The notes under the pieces: model-generated
What the model was told of the DNA's origin: nothing
The model's input: the letters and a program-made list of their open reading frames with translations, nothing else
Databases searched by the model: none
Program-made: the position numbers and the translations under genes
Source: Desulfobacula sp.
GTDB lineage: Bacteria > Desulfobacterota > Desulfobacteria > Desulfobacterales > Desulfobacteraceae
Assembly (NCBI GenBank): GCA_018702715.1
Contig: JABIYQ010000234.1
Coordinates: forward strand, 1-22,133
Direction: 5' to 3'
Length of the DNA: 22,133 nucleotides
Part shown: piece after piece, positions 9,860 through 17,988 of the stretch
Position numbering within the stretch: position 1 is the first letter of the stretch
How the letters are laid out: each line of letters opens with the position of its first letter

Positions 9860-9990
9860 TAAAATGAATTTACGAAAATTTGTTTACTTTAAACAACAAC
9901 CTATACTATTGTCATTTATAACTGGATTTACCAGATGATTAAATATAGATAATTTTATAGTTTGGATTTGTGCAGAATATGTCAAGTATT
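9860..9990 (+). promoter_or_regulatory. Leader upstream of the diguanylate cyclase, second copy of the shared blocks
   Basis: This is the partner of the leader at 7166-7300. Block 1 is at 9860-9917 and block 2 at 9970-9990. The blocks are 87 bp apart start to start here and about 91 bp there, and block 2 ends 44 bp before this ATG versus 70 bp before the other. The conserved TATACT (9902-9907) may be a -10 element with a weak TTGTTT 16 bp upstream in this copy. Confidence 0.6.
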
Positions 9991-10033
9991 CTAATCCATT
10001 GGTCAAACCATTTCGATACAAAAGGAAATTTAC

Positions 10034-11755
10034 ATGGATAAAAAACCAATTTCCGATGAATTAAAGCAAGCTGAATCTAAACACAACAGCAAAAAAAGAC
10101 TCTTTGCCTCCCACGATTTGATGGATTATATTATTTCCCACGCCCGTAGTGCAATTGCTGTTTTTGACAATGATTTAAAATATATATATGTAAGCAAACG
10201 GTATCTTAAAGATTACAAGGTTAAAGAGCAAAATGTAATTGGTAAAAGCCATTATGAGATTTTTCCAGATATTCCACAAAGATGGAAAGACGCTCATCAA
10301 AGATCTCTATCCGGTGAGGTGTTAAACGCAGAGGAAGATCCTTATCATAGAGAGGATGGCTCCGTCGACTGGACGCGATGGGAATGCCGTCCCTGGTATG
10401 AATCAGACGGTTCAATCGGCGGTATCATTATATACAATGAGGTTATCAACGAACGTAAAAAAATTGAGGAGGCGTTGCGACAAAGCAAGCAGCTTCTTTC
10501 AACCCACCTTTTAAACACGCCCATTGGAGCAATTGCCTGGGATCTGGAGTTCAGGACTGTTGAATGGAACCCTGCTGCAGAAGCCATATTTGGTTATACC
10601 AAAGATGAGGCCATGGGCAAACATATTACCGAGCTTATCCTTCCCGAAGATATGAAAGATTTGGTTGAAGGCATTTACAATGATGTCCTATCAGAAAAAG
10701 GAGGTTCACAAAGCACAAACGAGAATACAACTAAAGACGGCCGGAGAATCACCTGTGATTGGTACAATACCGCATTAAAAGACGCGGATGACAATCCTAT
10801 CGGAATGGCATCACTGGTAAATGATATTACTGAGCGTAAAAAGACCAGCCACGCGCTCAGGGAGAGTGAGGAAAGATTGCAAGCCATTTTGTCTGCAACT
10901 CCTGATCCCATTGTCATTTATAACAATCTTGGTGAAACAGAATATGTAAACCCGGCCTATGTTGACGTATTCGGGTGGTCTTTGGATGAGTTGCTTGGTA
11001 AAAGAATCCCCTTTGTTCCCGATGATCAAAAACAAATAACTTCTGAAAAAACAAAAGAGCTGGTGAATTCTGGGAATAAAGTACAATTTGAGACAAAAAG
11101 GCTTACAAAAAAAGGTGCATATGTTGATGTAATCATAAGTGCATCCTGCATCAAAAAGCAGAATGGCGAAGTATCAAAGATAGTTGTCATTTTAAAGGAC
11201 AATCGCGAACAGAAACAGGCGAAAAAGGAATTGGAACTACTCAATTACAAATTGAAACACGAAGCCACACACGACCCTTTAACCAAGGCCCCGAACCGCC
11301 GTGCCATTTTAAACAAACTCCGTGGTGAGTTAAACCGTGCTGAAAGAAAAAATTTGAGCCTAAGTATTGGGTTATGTGACATTGATCACTTCAAACATGT
11401 CAATGACAACCATGGCCATCAGGTGGGTGATGATGTCCTGTGCAGTTTTGTTGAAGTTGTCCAGAAAGCACTTCGACCCTATGACCTTGTGGGTCGATAT
11501 GGTGGTGAAGAATTTCTTTTAGTCATCCCCGATTCCACAGGACTGACTGATGAAAATATCTATGAGCGTGTGAGGGCAAAAGTAGCCGAACATAAAATTG
11601 CCGCAAGATCAGCTGTGGTTAGCATCACCATCAGTATCGGCATTGCTAGAAACAGCCGTGGGAATGAAACAGCGGATGAATTGCTTGCAAAGGCTGATGC
11701 CGCCTTATACCGGGCTAAAGAAAATGGACGGAATCAATTGGCTTTTGCTGATTAG
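10034..11755 (+). CDS. Diguanylate cyclase with three PAS domains
   Basis: A 573-residue soluble enzyme predicted to make cyclic di-GMP from two GTP. Three PAS domains lie at about 25-145, 150-270 and 277-395, followed by a helical linker and the GGDEF domain (about 413-573). The active-site motif is GGEEF at 490-494, a functional variant. The inhibitory I-site RPYD is at 481-484, exactly five residues upstream, so product feedback is expected. Other landmarks are HDPLTKAPNRR, DIDHFKHVND and ADAALYRAKENGRN. No EAL or HD-GYP domain is present, so degradation activity is not expected. The ATG at 10034 follows AAAGGAAA at good spacing. The gene shares its leader with the hybrid kinase at 7370, suggesting linked expression. 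The signals sensed by the PAS domains are unknown. Confidence 0.93.
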   Translation: MDKKPISDELKQAESKHNSKKRLFASHDLMDYIISHARSAIAVFDNDLKYIYVSKRYLKDYKVKEQNVIGKSHYEIFPDIPQRWKDAHQRSLSGEVLNAEEDPYHREDGSVDWTRWECRPWYESDGSIGGIIIYNEVINERKKIEEALRQSKQLLSTHLLNTPIGAIAWDLEFRTVEWNPAAEAIFGYTKDEAMGKHITELILPEDMKDLVEGIYNDVLSEKGGSQSTNENTTKDGRRITCDWYNTALKDADDNPIGMASLVNDITERKKTSHALRESEERLQAILSATPDPIVIYNNLGETEYVNPAYVDVFGWSLDELLGKRIPFVPDDQKQITSEKTKELVNSGNKVQFETKRLTKKGAYVDVIISASCIKKQNGEVSKIVVILKDNREQKQAKKELELLNYKLKHEATHDPLTKAPNRRAILNKLRGELNRAERKNLSLSIGLCDIDHFKHVNDNHGHQVGDDVLCSFVEVVQKALRPYDLVGRYGGEEFLLVIPDSTGLTDENIYERVRAKVAEHKIAARSAVVSITISIGIARNSRGNETADELLAKADAALYRAKENGRNQLAFAD

Positions 11756-11790
11756 ACAATTTTTAATAATTTAATTTTTAAAATAACTCA

Positions 11791-11824
11791 ATATTCGGTC
11801 TGGGGTCCTTAATCATCCGAATAT
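11791..11824. terminator. Weak stem-loop between convergent genes
   Basis: ATATTCGG (11791-11798) pairs with CCGAATAT (11817-11824) around an 18-nt loop. It lies between the ends of the diguanylate cyclase and RarD-like genes, where both transcripts should stop. The stem is short and there is no strong T-run, so the call is tentative. Confidence 0.35.
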
Positions 11825-11831
11825 ATCCTAA

Positions 11832-12707
11832 TCATGTCCTTTGATTCTTCCTCAAGGACTCCCAGGTATATAAAAGCACACCCATCCAGATACATGCAAA
11901 AGTGATCAGGCTGTTATGGGTGAAAGCCTCCTTATAAACAAATACACCCAGCATAAAAGCAATGGACGGGGCCAAATATTGCAGAATTCCTATGGTGGAT
12001 AGGTTAAGCCTTTTCGCTGCTGCAGCAAACCAAAGCAAAGGCAGGCTTGTGACAATGCCTGCTCCTATCATCCAAAGGGTTAATTCAAAATCTTTTATAA
12101 AGTAGGAGCCTGCAAAAATCAGTCTGTACATAATATATGCCAAAGCCGGGACAAATAAAACCATGGTTTCGATCAGCAGCCCCGGTATGGGGGCTGCCAT
12201 AATTTTTTTCCGGCAATAGCCATAAAAAGCAAAGGTAATGGCCAGGGTCAGGGCAAACATGGGTAGAGCACCATAGGCGATAAGAGAATAAATCACGCCG
12301 GCCAGAGCAAAGAGAACAGCAACAAACTGAAGCCGGCTGAATGTTTCTCCAAGCAAAAGATATCCTATCAATACATTGATCATGGGATTGATATAATACC
12401 CGAGACTGGTTTCCACAACCCTTCCCGAGTTCACCGCCCATATATAGACAAACCAGTTCAATCCGATTAAAAGCCCACTTAAAATAAGGCCCTTTAATTT
12501 TGAAGGTGTTTTAACGATACTGCCAACTTCGGTCCATCTTTTCTGAAAAGAAATAATCAGGGTAAGAAAAATACAGGACCAGACAATTCTATGGCAAAGG
12601 ATTTCAAATGCAGAGACTTGTTGCATCTGTTTCCAGTAGGCAGGCAGAAAACCCCATGCTGCAAAAGCTGCCAAACCAAATAATACACCCAAAACTTGCT
12701 GATTCAT
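11832..12707 (-). CDS. rarD: RarD-like EamA/DMT-superfamily permease
   Basis: A 291-residue inner-membrane protein with about ten hydrophobic helices, as in two-EamA-repeat transporters. The early segment GLAAFAAWGFLPAYWKQMQQVSAFEILCHR and the later ETSLGYYINPMINVLIGYLLLGE resemble RarD of gammaproteobacteria, for which the substrate is uncertain. I chose the ATG at 12707 (MNQQVLG) because GGGAG sits just upstream and family members start there; the frame stays open to 12743 but the added residues have no family counterpart. It is the third gene after mtnP and apt, 46 bp downstream of apt, so it may be co-transcribed. A role in exporting a metabolite linked to purine or methionine salvage is only a guess. 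Confidence 0.85.
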   Translation of the reverse strand: MNQQVLGVLFGLAAFAAWGFLPAYWKQMQQVSAFEILCHRIVWSCIFLTLIISFQKRWTEVGSIVKTPSKLKGLILSGLLIGLNWFVYIWAVNSGRVVETSLGYYINPMINVLIGYLLLGETFSRLQFVAVLFALAGVIYSLIAYGALPMFALTLAITFAFYGYCRKKIMAAPIPGLLIETMVLFVPALAYIMYRLIFAGSYFIKDFELTLWMIGAGIVTSLPLLWFAAAAKRLNLSTIGILQYLAPSIAFMLGVFVYKEAFTHNSLITFACIWMGVLLYTWESLRKNQRT

Positions 12708-12753
12708 TATTCTCCCAAATAAAAAATAGTTTTCACCTGCCAAAAATTAATAA

Positions 12754-13275
12754 CTATTCGCCTTCAAATTGGGTGATGACAAACACTTTGCAGCCTTGAA
12801 TCTGATCTCTTCCTTTCAACTCAGGAAGCTCTACGATAAAAGCACATTCAATAATTTGGGCTCCTAATTTTTTTACCAGCTTAACCGTTGCTCCAACCGT
12901 TCCGCCCGTTGCAATCAAATCATCGACAATGACAACTTTTTCACCTTTTTCAACCGCGTCTTCATGGATTTCAAGCGTATCTTCTCCATATTCAAGGCTA
13001 TAGGTCTCCTGAATGGTTTTCCAGGGCAGTTTTCCCTTTTTTCTGACAGGAATAAACCCGATACCCAATTTATAGGCCAGGACCGCACCAAAAACAAAAC
13101 CTCTGGCATCAATTCCCACAATTTTATCAATATCCATGTCTTTATATCGGTCATGCAGCACATCACATGATTCTTTGAATGCAAGAGGGTCCTGCATCAA
13201 TGTTGTCAAATCTCTGAATATTACCCCTTTTATGGGCCAGTCAGGAATACTTCTGATAGTTTCTTTTAAATCCAT
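12754..13275 (-). CDS. apt: Adenine phosphoribosyltransferase
   Basis: Converts adenine and PRPP to AMP and pyrophosphate in the cytoplasm. The 173-residue length is standard. The type I PRTase PRPP-binding loop VVIVDDLIATGGT is at 114-126; the N-terminal IRSIPDWPIKGVIFRDLT and central GIDARGF (55-61) are typical of bacterial Apt. The ATG at 13275 has AAAGGAA upstream. It lies 33 bp downstream of the nucleoside phosphorylase gene, which would release adenine, so the two form a short adenine salvage route that recycles the by-product of polyamine and S-adenosylmethionine chemistry. Confidence 0.96.
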   Translation of the reverse strand: MDLKETIRSIPDWPIKGVIFRDLTTLMQDPLAFKESCDVLHDRYKDMDIDKIVGIDARGFVFGAVLAYKLGIGFIPVRKKGKLPWKTIQETYSLEYGEDTLEIHEDAVEKGEKVVIVDDLIATGGTVGATVKLVKKLGAQIIECAFIVELPELKGRDQIQGCKVFVITQFEGE

Positions 13276-13308
13276 TTCTATTTCCTTTGCATGTTATTTT
13301 ATCAGATT

Positions 13309-14058
13309 CTATTCTTTTAATTCTTTTATTACATTTACAAGCAATTTTATTACATTATGCGCATTCTTATCAAATACTGCCAGGATCTCTTCCCAGGTAA
13401 CAGGCGCTTCATCTTCTTTCCAACAGTCATAATCCGTTGACATGGCAACAGCAGCATAGGGAATCGATGCTTCATTTGCCAGCATAGCCTCAGGCGCGGT
13501 TGACATATTGATCACATCCGCCCCCCAGTTCCTGAACATTTTGGACTCAGCAACAGTGGAAAATCTCGGCCCTTCTATTGTGACGACGCATCCTTTGTCA
13601 TGGACTCTTAAATCAAGCTTTTTTGCTGATTCAAAAAGTTGTTTTCTTAAATTTTCATCAAATGGGTGAGCCATGCCTGGATGAACCATGCCATTTTCAA
13701 AGGAATCTGCAAAAGTATTTTTCCGAAATCGTGTAAAATCAATAAATTGATCCAAAATAACCAGGTGTCCCCGGTCTATTTCATTCCTTAAACTGCCACA
13801 GGCTGTGGTGGCAAGGATATGGGTAACTCCTGCTTGTTGAAGTGCTTTGATATTAGCCCGATTATTCACCTGGGTGGGGCTTAACTGGTGATTTCTGCCA
13901 TGCCGGGCAAGGATAAAAATTTCCACATCATTGATTCTTCCGGTCAATAGCGGGGAAGAGGGATTTCCATATTTCGTGGTAATGTCAACTTCATTTGAAT
14001 TTTTTAAGATATCAGGATCATCAAGTCCTGATCCACCAATAATACCGATTTTCAACAT
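13309..14058 (-). CDS. mtnP: S-methyl-5'-thioadenosine phosphorylase family protein
   Basis: A 249-residue purine nucleoside phosphorylase of the MTAP/PNP family 2 type, which splits methylthioadenosine with phosphate into adenine and methylthioribose 1-phosphate. Seen motifs are GIIGGSGLDDP at the N-terminus (phosphate site), RHGRNHQLSPTQVNNRANI, TTACGSL, the segment GPRFSTVAESKMFRNWGADVINMS and the base-binding STDYDCW. The Asp in STDYD points to a 6-aminopurine substrate, favouring methylthioadenosine over hypoxanthine-type substrates, though some relatives act on inosine. The ATG at 14058 follows AAAGGAG. Linkage to apt supports the adenine-releasing role. No mtnA or other methionine salvage gene is visible. 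Confidence 0.88.
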   Translation of the reverse strand: MLKIGIIGGSGLDDPDILKNSNEVDITTKYGNPSSPLLTGRINDVEIFILARHGRNHQLSPTQVNNRANIKALQQAGVTHILATTACGSLRNEIDRGHLVILDQFIDFTRFRKNTFADSFENGMVHPGMAHPFDENLRKQLFESAKKLDLRVHDKGCVVTIEGPRFSTVAESKMFRNWGADVINMSTAPEAMLANEASIPYAAVAMSTDYDCWKEDEAPVTWEEILAVFDKNAHNVIKLLVNVIKELKE

Positions 14059-14282
14059 TTTTTTCTCCTTTCGGTTTTCCTTTCAATTTTTATCTTTGTC
14101 TTTTTAGCTACAAAAGCGCCTAACATAATTGGATTAACTTATCAAGAATAGAGTAAATATATTTTTCCCAATATGACTTATGGATTAATACCCTCACCTG
14201 TTGATTTGGGCTGGCATTTAATTTATGAATGGACTATATCAACAAAAAAGATGCAGCCTTTTGCTTACTATCAAGGAACCAA

Positions 14283-15122
14283 ATGAAAACAATATTGTTT
14301 ACAAGTCTCTCCCTTGTTGCTTTTGCCGCCAATTCAATTTTGTGTCGGTTTGCATTGGGGGGAGAACTAATTGATGCAGCAAGTTTTACATCCATCAGAA
14401 TTTGTTCGGGAGCAATATTTCTTGGTATCATTCTTATACTCACAAAACGCGGGACAATGCACATTTCTTATAAGATCCAATGGATGATGCCCGTCATGCT
14501 GACAATGTATGCCCTGTTCTTTTCCTATGCATATACAAGCTTAAGCACTGGAACAGGTGCCCTGATTCTCTTTGGAGCGGTACAGGCAACCATGATTATT
14601 TCCGGATGGATCTCAGGCGAACGAATGAACTTAATCCAGGTTGCCGGTTTTTTTCTGGCCGTTATCGGCCTTGTTTACCTGGTTTCCCCGGGATTAAGCT
14701 CCCCTTCACCATTGGGTGCTGCTTTAATGACAATTGCAGGGATAGCCTGGGGTATCTACTCCCTTTTCGGCAGACAGACAAAAGATCCTGTAATAACGAC
14801 CACCTTGAATTTTATTTATTCAATTCCCATTGTTCTGATTGCAGGCCTTTTAATAGCCTCGCCTGTATTGATTACTTCAAAAGGTGTATTTGCCGCTGTC
14901 ATATCCGGAACACTTGCATCTGGAGCCGGATATGTAATCTGGTATGCTGCATTAAAAGGATTGAATGCCACCCGGGCGGCCATTATCCAGTTGACAGTGC
15001 CCGTGATAGCGGCCATGGGCGGCATAGTTTTATTGTCAGAAACATTTTCTGCAAGGCTTTTTATATCATCTATCATCATACTTTCCGGTGTTGGACTTGC
15101 TTTGCATAAAAAAAAGGGATAA
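14283..15122 (+). CDS. EamA/DMT-superfamily permease
   Basis: A 279-residue integral membrane protein with about ten helices arranged as two EamA repeats; the repeat ends LTVPVIAAMGGIVLLSETFSARLF is a hallmark of the family (the second-repeat Pro and Glu). I chose the ATG at 14283 because AAGGA lies seven bases upstream and MKTILFTSLSLVAFAANSILCRFAL is a usual EamA start. An in-frame ATG at 14229 would add 18 residues, but it lacks a ribosome site. It is divergent from mtnP, with 224 bp between the starts in which I see no clear promoter. The substrate cannot be told. It belongs to the same superfamily as the gene at 11832 but is not obviously a recent duplicate. Confidence 0.85.
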   Translation: MKTILFTSLSLVAFAANSILCRFALGGELIDAASFTSIRICSGAIFLGIILILTKRGTMHISYKIQWMMPVMLTMYALFFSYAYTSLSTGTGALILFGAVQATMIISGWISGERMNLIQVAGFFLAVIGLVYLVSPGLSSPSPLGAALMTIAGIAWGIYSLFGRQTKDPVITTTLNFIYSIPIVLIAGLLIASPVLITSKGVFAAVISGTLASGAGYVIWYAALKGLNATRAAIIQLTVPVIAAMGGIVLLSETFSARLFISSIIILSGVGLALHKKKG

Positions 15123-15181
15123 ATAAATTCCATCTTAAAACAATAAAAATAATTGGTTTATTTTTGATATCGGATTAAATA

Positions 15182-15646
15182 ATGGCCATTGAAATAGAAA
15201 GAAAATTTCTTTTAAAACACCTTCCATCCTCACAGCTTACCTGCGGCACCACTATCCGCCAGGGGTATATGGTAAACAAAAAAGATAAAATTGTCAGGAT
15301 TCGTCTCTCTGGCGACTATGCATTTCTTACTATCAAAGGAATTACCTGCAATGCATCAAGAAAAGAATATGAATATCGCATCCCGCAACAGGATGCCATG
15401 GATATGCTTTCACTGTTCTGCAAAAAAAATTTGATCGAAAAAACAAGATATCAAATAAAATTTAAAAATTTTGAATGGGTTGTTGATTTATTTTCAGGTG
15501 ATAACAAGGGACTTGTAGTTGCTGAAATAGAACTTTTGTCAATTGATCAGCCTTTTGAAAAACCTGACTGGATCGGAAAAGAAGTCACCCATGACCCCAG
15601 ATACTTTAACTCCAACCTGATTGAAAATCCATATTCAACCTGGTAA
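15182..15646 (+). CDS. CYTH-domain triphosphate tunnel protein
   Basis: A 154-residue protein beginning MAIEIERKFLL, which carries the diagnostic EXEXK motif (Glu4, Glu6, Lys8). Further basic and acidic strands follow (RIRLSGDYAFLTIKG, KEYEYRI, IEKTRYQIK, WVVDLFSGDNKGLVVAEIEL), the pattern of a small single-domain triphosphate tunnel metalloenzyme. Family members hydrolyse tripolyphosphate or thiamine triphosphate, and a few are class IV adenylate cyclases; inorganic triphosphatase is the most likely activity for this short bacterial type. The gene is 59 bp after the EamA permease, on the same strand and possibly co-transcribed. The ribosome site is weak (GGAT). Confidence 0.88.
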   Translation: MAIEIERKFLLKHLPSSQLTCGTTIRQGYMVNKKDKIVRIRLSGDYAFLTIKGITCNASRKEYEYRIPQQDAMDMLSLFCKKNLIEKTRYQIKFKNFEWVVDLFSGDNKGLVVAEIELLSIDQPFEKPDWIGKEVTHDPRYFNSNLIENPYSTW

Positions 15647-15651
15647 ATAAA

Positions 15652-15677
15652 ATACCCCGCCGCATGCAGCGGGGTAT
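15652..15677 (-). terminator. GC-rich stem-loop, terminator-like on the minus strand
   Basis: ATACCCCGC (15652-15660) pairs with GCGGGGTAT (15669-15677) around an 8-nt loop. Read on the minus strand the stem is followed by a T-rich run, so it could back up termination of the Fe-S/cytochrome b operon. On the plus strand no T-run follows, although it starts only 6 bp after the CYTH gene. Confidence 0.55.
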
Positions 15678-15692
15678 TGGTAAAGGATACGA

Positions 15693-15726
15693 TCAATTAT
15701 AACGTCGCAAGCGACGGGGTAATTGA
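15693..15726. other. Nested stem-loop
   Basis: Outer arms TCAATTA (15693-15699) and TAATTGA (15720-15726) enclose a GC-rich inner hairpin CGTCGC-AA-GCGACG (15703-15716). The position between two terminator-like stems suggests a transcript-end structure, but the role is unknown. Confidence 0.5.
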
Positions 15727-15738
15727 CCCAAACTTCGC

Positions 15739-15787
15739 AATAAAAGACCTTTGCCCCTGCATTCCACCTGGTATTAGGTCTTTTATT
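15739..15787. terminator. Bidirectional terminator between CYTH and cytochrome b-like genes
   Basis: A 12-bp perfect stem, AATAAAAGACCT (15739-15750) with AGGTCTTTTATT (15776-15787), around a 25-nt loop. Each strand ends in a T-rich arm. It sits 12 bp from the end of the minus-strand operon and 92 bp from the CYTH gene, so it can serve both. Confidence 0.65.
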
Positions 15788-15798
15788 ATAATCATATG

Positions 15799-16245
15799 TT
15801 AACTCACCCAGCTTTTTTTCTTAACCAGTGAATAGAGACCGACACCTAAAAGAATCATACAAAAGCTCAAATGGAAAAGATCCAGGAATATAATTGCATT
15901 GTGGTTAAAATAGATGTTGGGAAGATTCTTTACAACCATTAATAAGCCGGAGACAATCAATCCTGCAAGTACGAGTATTTTGAAATAGCCTGTATGGGTA
16001 ATTGTATTTAACCCTGATTTATTGAGAATAAAATCAAAAAGAACATATATGACAAATGCTATCAACACAATGGCAGCAATATAGTGTATTATATGTGTCA
16101 CATAAAATTTGGCCAGCCAACCCAAACCTGGAATATCAGCAATATAATACCGCTTGAAAACCGGCATCTGAGCAAACCCGGATAATGCTATAAAAAAAAG
16201 TGTAATGCTGTAAATATATTTTCTTATTTTTCCTGTGGTTCTCAT
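15799..16245 (-). CDS. Four-helix cytochrome b-like membrane subunit
   Basis: A 148-residue membrane protein with four predicted helices (about 10-28, 48-72, 88-106, 118-141). Histidines lie within or next to helices (His51, His54, His125), as expected for b-heme ligands in formate dehydrogenase gamma or PhsC-like subunits. I do not recognise a named family with certainty. The ATG overlaps the stop of the upstream Fe-S protein as TAATG, with AAGGAGG inside the upstream gene, so translation is tightly coupled. The pair looks like a quinone-facing electron transfer module: cytochrome b in the membrane and Fe-S protein on the periplasmic side. No molybdopterin catalytic subunit is next to it, so it probably serves a separately encoded enzyme. 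It is the last gene of the minus-strand sigma-54 operon. Confidence 0.75.
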   Translation of the reverse strand: MRTTGKIRKYIYSITLFFIALSGFAQMPVFKRYYIADIPGLGWLAKFYVTHIIHYIAAIVLIAFVIYVLFDFILNKSGLNTITHTGYFKILVLAGLIVSGLLMVVKNLPNIYFNHNAIIFLDLFHLSFCMILLGVGLYSLVKKKSWVS

Positions 16246-17210
16246 TATTTATCCTCCTTTGAGCTCAAATAAAACTTTCCAAATGCAGCTGCCAAACCTG
16301 CAATGGGAGCTACTATCATGGCTTTGGCAAGATTGGTCCCATCTGCCATCATATTTTTTACTTTATCTAAATGGGGCTTTCCTTTTCCTTTTTCAATACT
16401 ATTGCTTAGTTGTTCAAAGGGGACAGGAGAGACATAAATAGTATTGGTTCCGCCATTTTCGTGTTCACCATAAATATATCCGCCCATTTCTTTTGCAAGG
16501 GCATGGGCTTTCTTCAAAATTTCACTTGTCGGACCAATGGTTTGAACATCTTCAGGACATACTTCTATACATGCCGGCACTTCACCTTTTTCAAGCTTAT
16601 TATAACACCGGTCACATTTAAACATTGCACCATTTCCGGCCAAGGCAGGTAACAGGTCAAGATAAAGCCCGGTACCTGTCTGTCTTTGAGGGACATCCCA
16701 GGGGCAGGCTTTTTTACATTTTGAACCACCAAGGCAAATGTTGGAATCAATTCTTGAAAGCCCGTTTTCCTCTTGTTTTAACGCGCCCCATGGACAAAGC
16801 TTGACACAGGGTGGATTATCACAATGCATGCATCTTCTTGGAATGGTCAGCTCAATTTCTTCGCCATTGACTGTTGCAGATGCGTGCTGGATGAAAAGCC
16901 AGTTATAGGGAGTCAAGCGATCAGTCACATCTCTTTTATCTGACCAGTCTTCCACCGGGACCCGGGTGGGATACATTTTTGGAAATGGTTTTTTCGGGTT
17001 TGGATATTTGTTTGCATTTGATTCCTTGCATGCAAAAACACACTCTTCACATCCAATGCATTTACTGATGTCGAGCAAGGTCGCCAGGGGTTCTTTTTTT
17101 GTATGGGTTATAGACTTGGCAGCCTTTGCAATGCCTGTAGTTGCAACCACAGATCCTGCAGCTGTAATTGAGCCTTTTAAAAATGCCCTGCGCGAAATTT
17201 TAGAAGTCAT
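16245..17210 (-). CDS. Tat-exported ferredoxin-like Fe-S subunit (four cluster sites)
   Basis: A 321-residue electron transfer subunit of the FdnH/HybA/NrfC type. It starts with a twin-arginine signal, SRRAFLKG at 6-13, followed by a hydrophobic stretch, so it is exported folded. Cysteine groups are C51/54/57/61, C127/130/135/139, C159/165/169 and C199/202/214/218. The third group has Gly162 where the second Cys of CxxCxxCxxxC should be, so a [3Fe-4S] cluster is likely there. A C-terminal hydrophobic segment (LAKAMIVAPIAGLAAAFG) could anchor it to the membrane. The ATG at 17210 follows GAGAGGA. It should pass electrons between the cytochrome b-like partner and a periplasmic enzyme, possibly the multiheme cytochrome encoded at 21641. 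Confidence 0.9.
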   Translation of the reverse strand: MTSKISRRAFLKGSITAAGSVVATTGIAKAAKSITHTKKEPLATLLDISKCIGCEECVFACKESNANKYPNPKKPFPKMYPTRVPVEDWSDKRDVTDRLTPYNWLFIQHASATVNGEEIELTIPRRCMHCDNPPCVKLCPWGALKQEENGLSRIDSNICLGGSKCKKACPWDVPQRQTGTGLYLDLLPALAGNGAMFKCDRCYNKLEKGEVPACIEVCPEDVQTIGPTSEILKKAHALAKEMGGYIYGEHENGGTNTIYVSPVPFEQLSNSIEKGKGKPHLDKVKNMMADGTNLAKAMIVAPIAGLAAAFGKFYLSSKEDK

Positions 17211-17266
17211 TATTCCTCTCTTTTATAATATTGCATTAATAGTGTCCTTATATGTTGGACATATAT

Positions 17267-17782
17267 TTAAATTGTTTTCACAAAATCTGAAAAATTCATT
17301 TTTTCATAACTTTGTGTCTGAATATATTTAAGGATATGTAGAAATTGTTTTTTATCAACATATCCCGGAATACTGTTAATCTTTGAGTTATTCGATTTTA
17401 AAAACCATATTGTCGGTAGTCCCTTAACCTTCCATTGTGTTGCCAGTTCCTGGTTTTTATCGGTATCCACTGCAATACTGATAAAATTATTTTTTAAATA
17501 TTTTAACACTGTTTGGTCCTTAAAAGTTGTTTTCTTGAGTCTTACGCAATAGGTACACCAGTCTGCGTGGAAATATAAGAAAACAGGTTTGTTCTGACTT
17601 TTTGCCAATTCCAAACCCTTTGCATAACTTTTCCAGTCTATATTTGAAGCATTGCTTTTTGGGGAAGATACTTTTCCTTGAATAAAATCAGTCTGTCTTT
17701 CCGATTTTGAATTATTATAAAGGACAAAACCAATAATTGCGATACAAATTATTGTAATGACAAGTATATTTTCCTTTTTCAT
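17267..17782 (-). CDS. Membrane-anchored thioredoxin-like protein
   Basis: A 171-residue protein with an N-terminal helix (about residues 5-22) that should anchor it in the inner membrane with the rest in the periplasm. The thioredoxin fold has the active site WCTYC (Cys76, Cys79) within FLYFHADWCTYC and the cis-proline segment KGLPTIWFL. This is the thioredoxin_7/DsbD-gamma or SoxW-like group. I chose the ATG at 17782, with AAAGGA seven bases upstream; a TTG at 17788 in frame is too close to that site. First gene of the sigma-54 operon, 56 bp before the Fe-S protein. Likely roles are keeping cytochrome or Fe-S cysteines reduced for cofactor insertion, or reducing a sulfur intermediate. Confidence 0.85.
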   Translation of the reverse strand: MKKENILVITIICIAIIGFVLYNNSKSERQTDFIQGKVSSPKSNASNIDWKSYAKGLELAKSQNKPVFLYFHADWCTYCVRLKKTTFKDQTVLKYLKNNFISIAVDTDKNQELATQWKVKGLPTIWFLKSNNSKINSIPGYVDKKQFLHILKYIQTQSYEKMNFSDFVKTI

Positions 17783-17851
17783 ATTCAAATCCTTTGTTTG
17801 AATCGGTTTTTAATGCATTTGAACATTTTGTTTTTGTTTTTGTTTTCATTA

Positions 17852-17868
17852 AGCAATGAGTATGCCAA
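17852..17868 (-). promoter_or_regulatory. Sigma-54 promoter of the thioredoxin / Fe-S / cytochrome b operon
   Basis: On the minus strand the sequence reads TTGGCATACTCATTGCT, matching the -24/-12 consensus (TGGCAC-N5-TTGC) with one change in the -24 box. GG and GC are exactly 10 bases apart. The start of transcription should be near 17841, about 60 bp before the ATG at 17782. Seven bases of the spacer and -12 box (CTCATTG) are shared with the plus-strand promoter at 19781. Confidence 0.85.
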
Positions 17869-17988
17869 AGACGCTTTATTTTTTTCAAAAACCTTGTTTA
17901 GCCTTTTAAGCAAACACTTTACCGCGTTTTACATTCGTTTGTCTCTTTACAATTGATTTTCTTACACGAATTTTTTTCATTAAAACCA

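Noticed and set aside
12085..12441. 118-residue open frame inside the RarD-like gene
   Set aside because: Same-strand shadow of a well-supported permease, with no family-like motifs.
14229..14282. Longer start for the EamA permease
   Set aside because: There is no ribosome site before 14229, and the extra charged residues precede a normal family start at 14283.
14480..15109. 209-residue open frame within the EamA permease gene
   Set aside because: It overlaps a clear membrane protein in another frame and has a Cys/Arg-rich composition like an out-of-frame translation.
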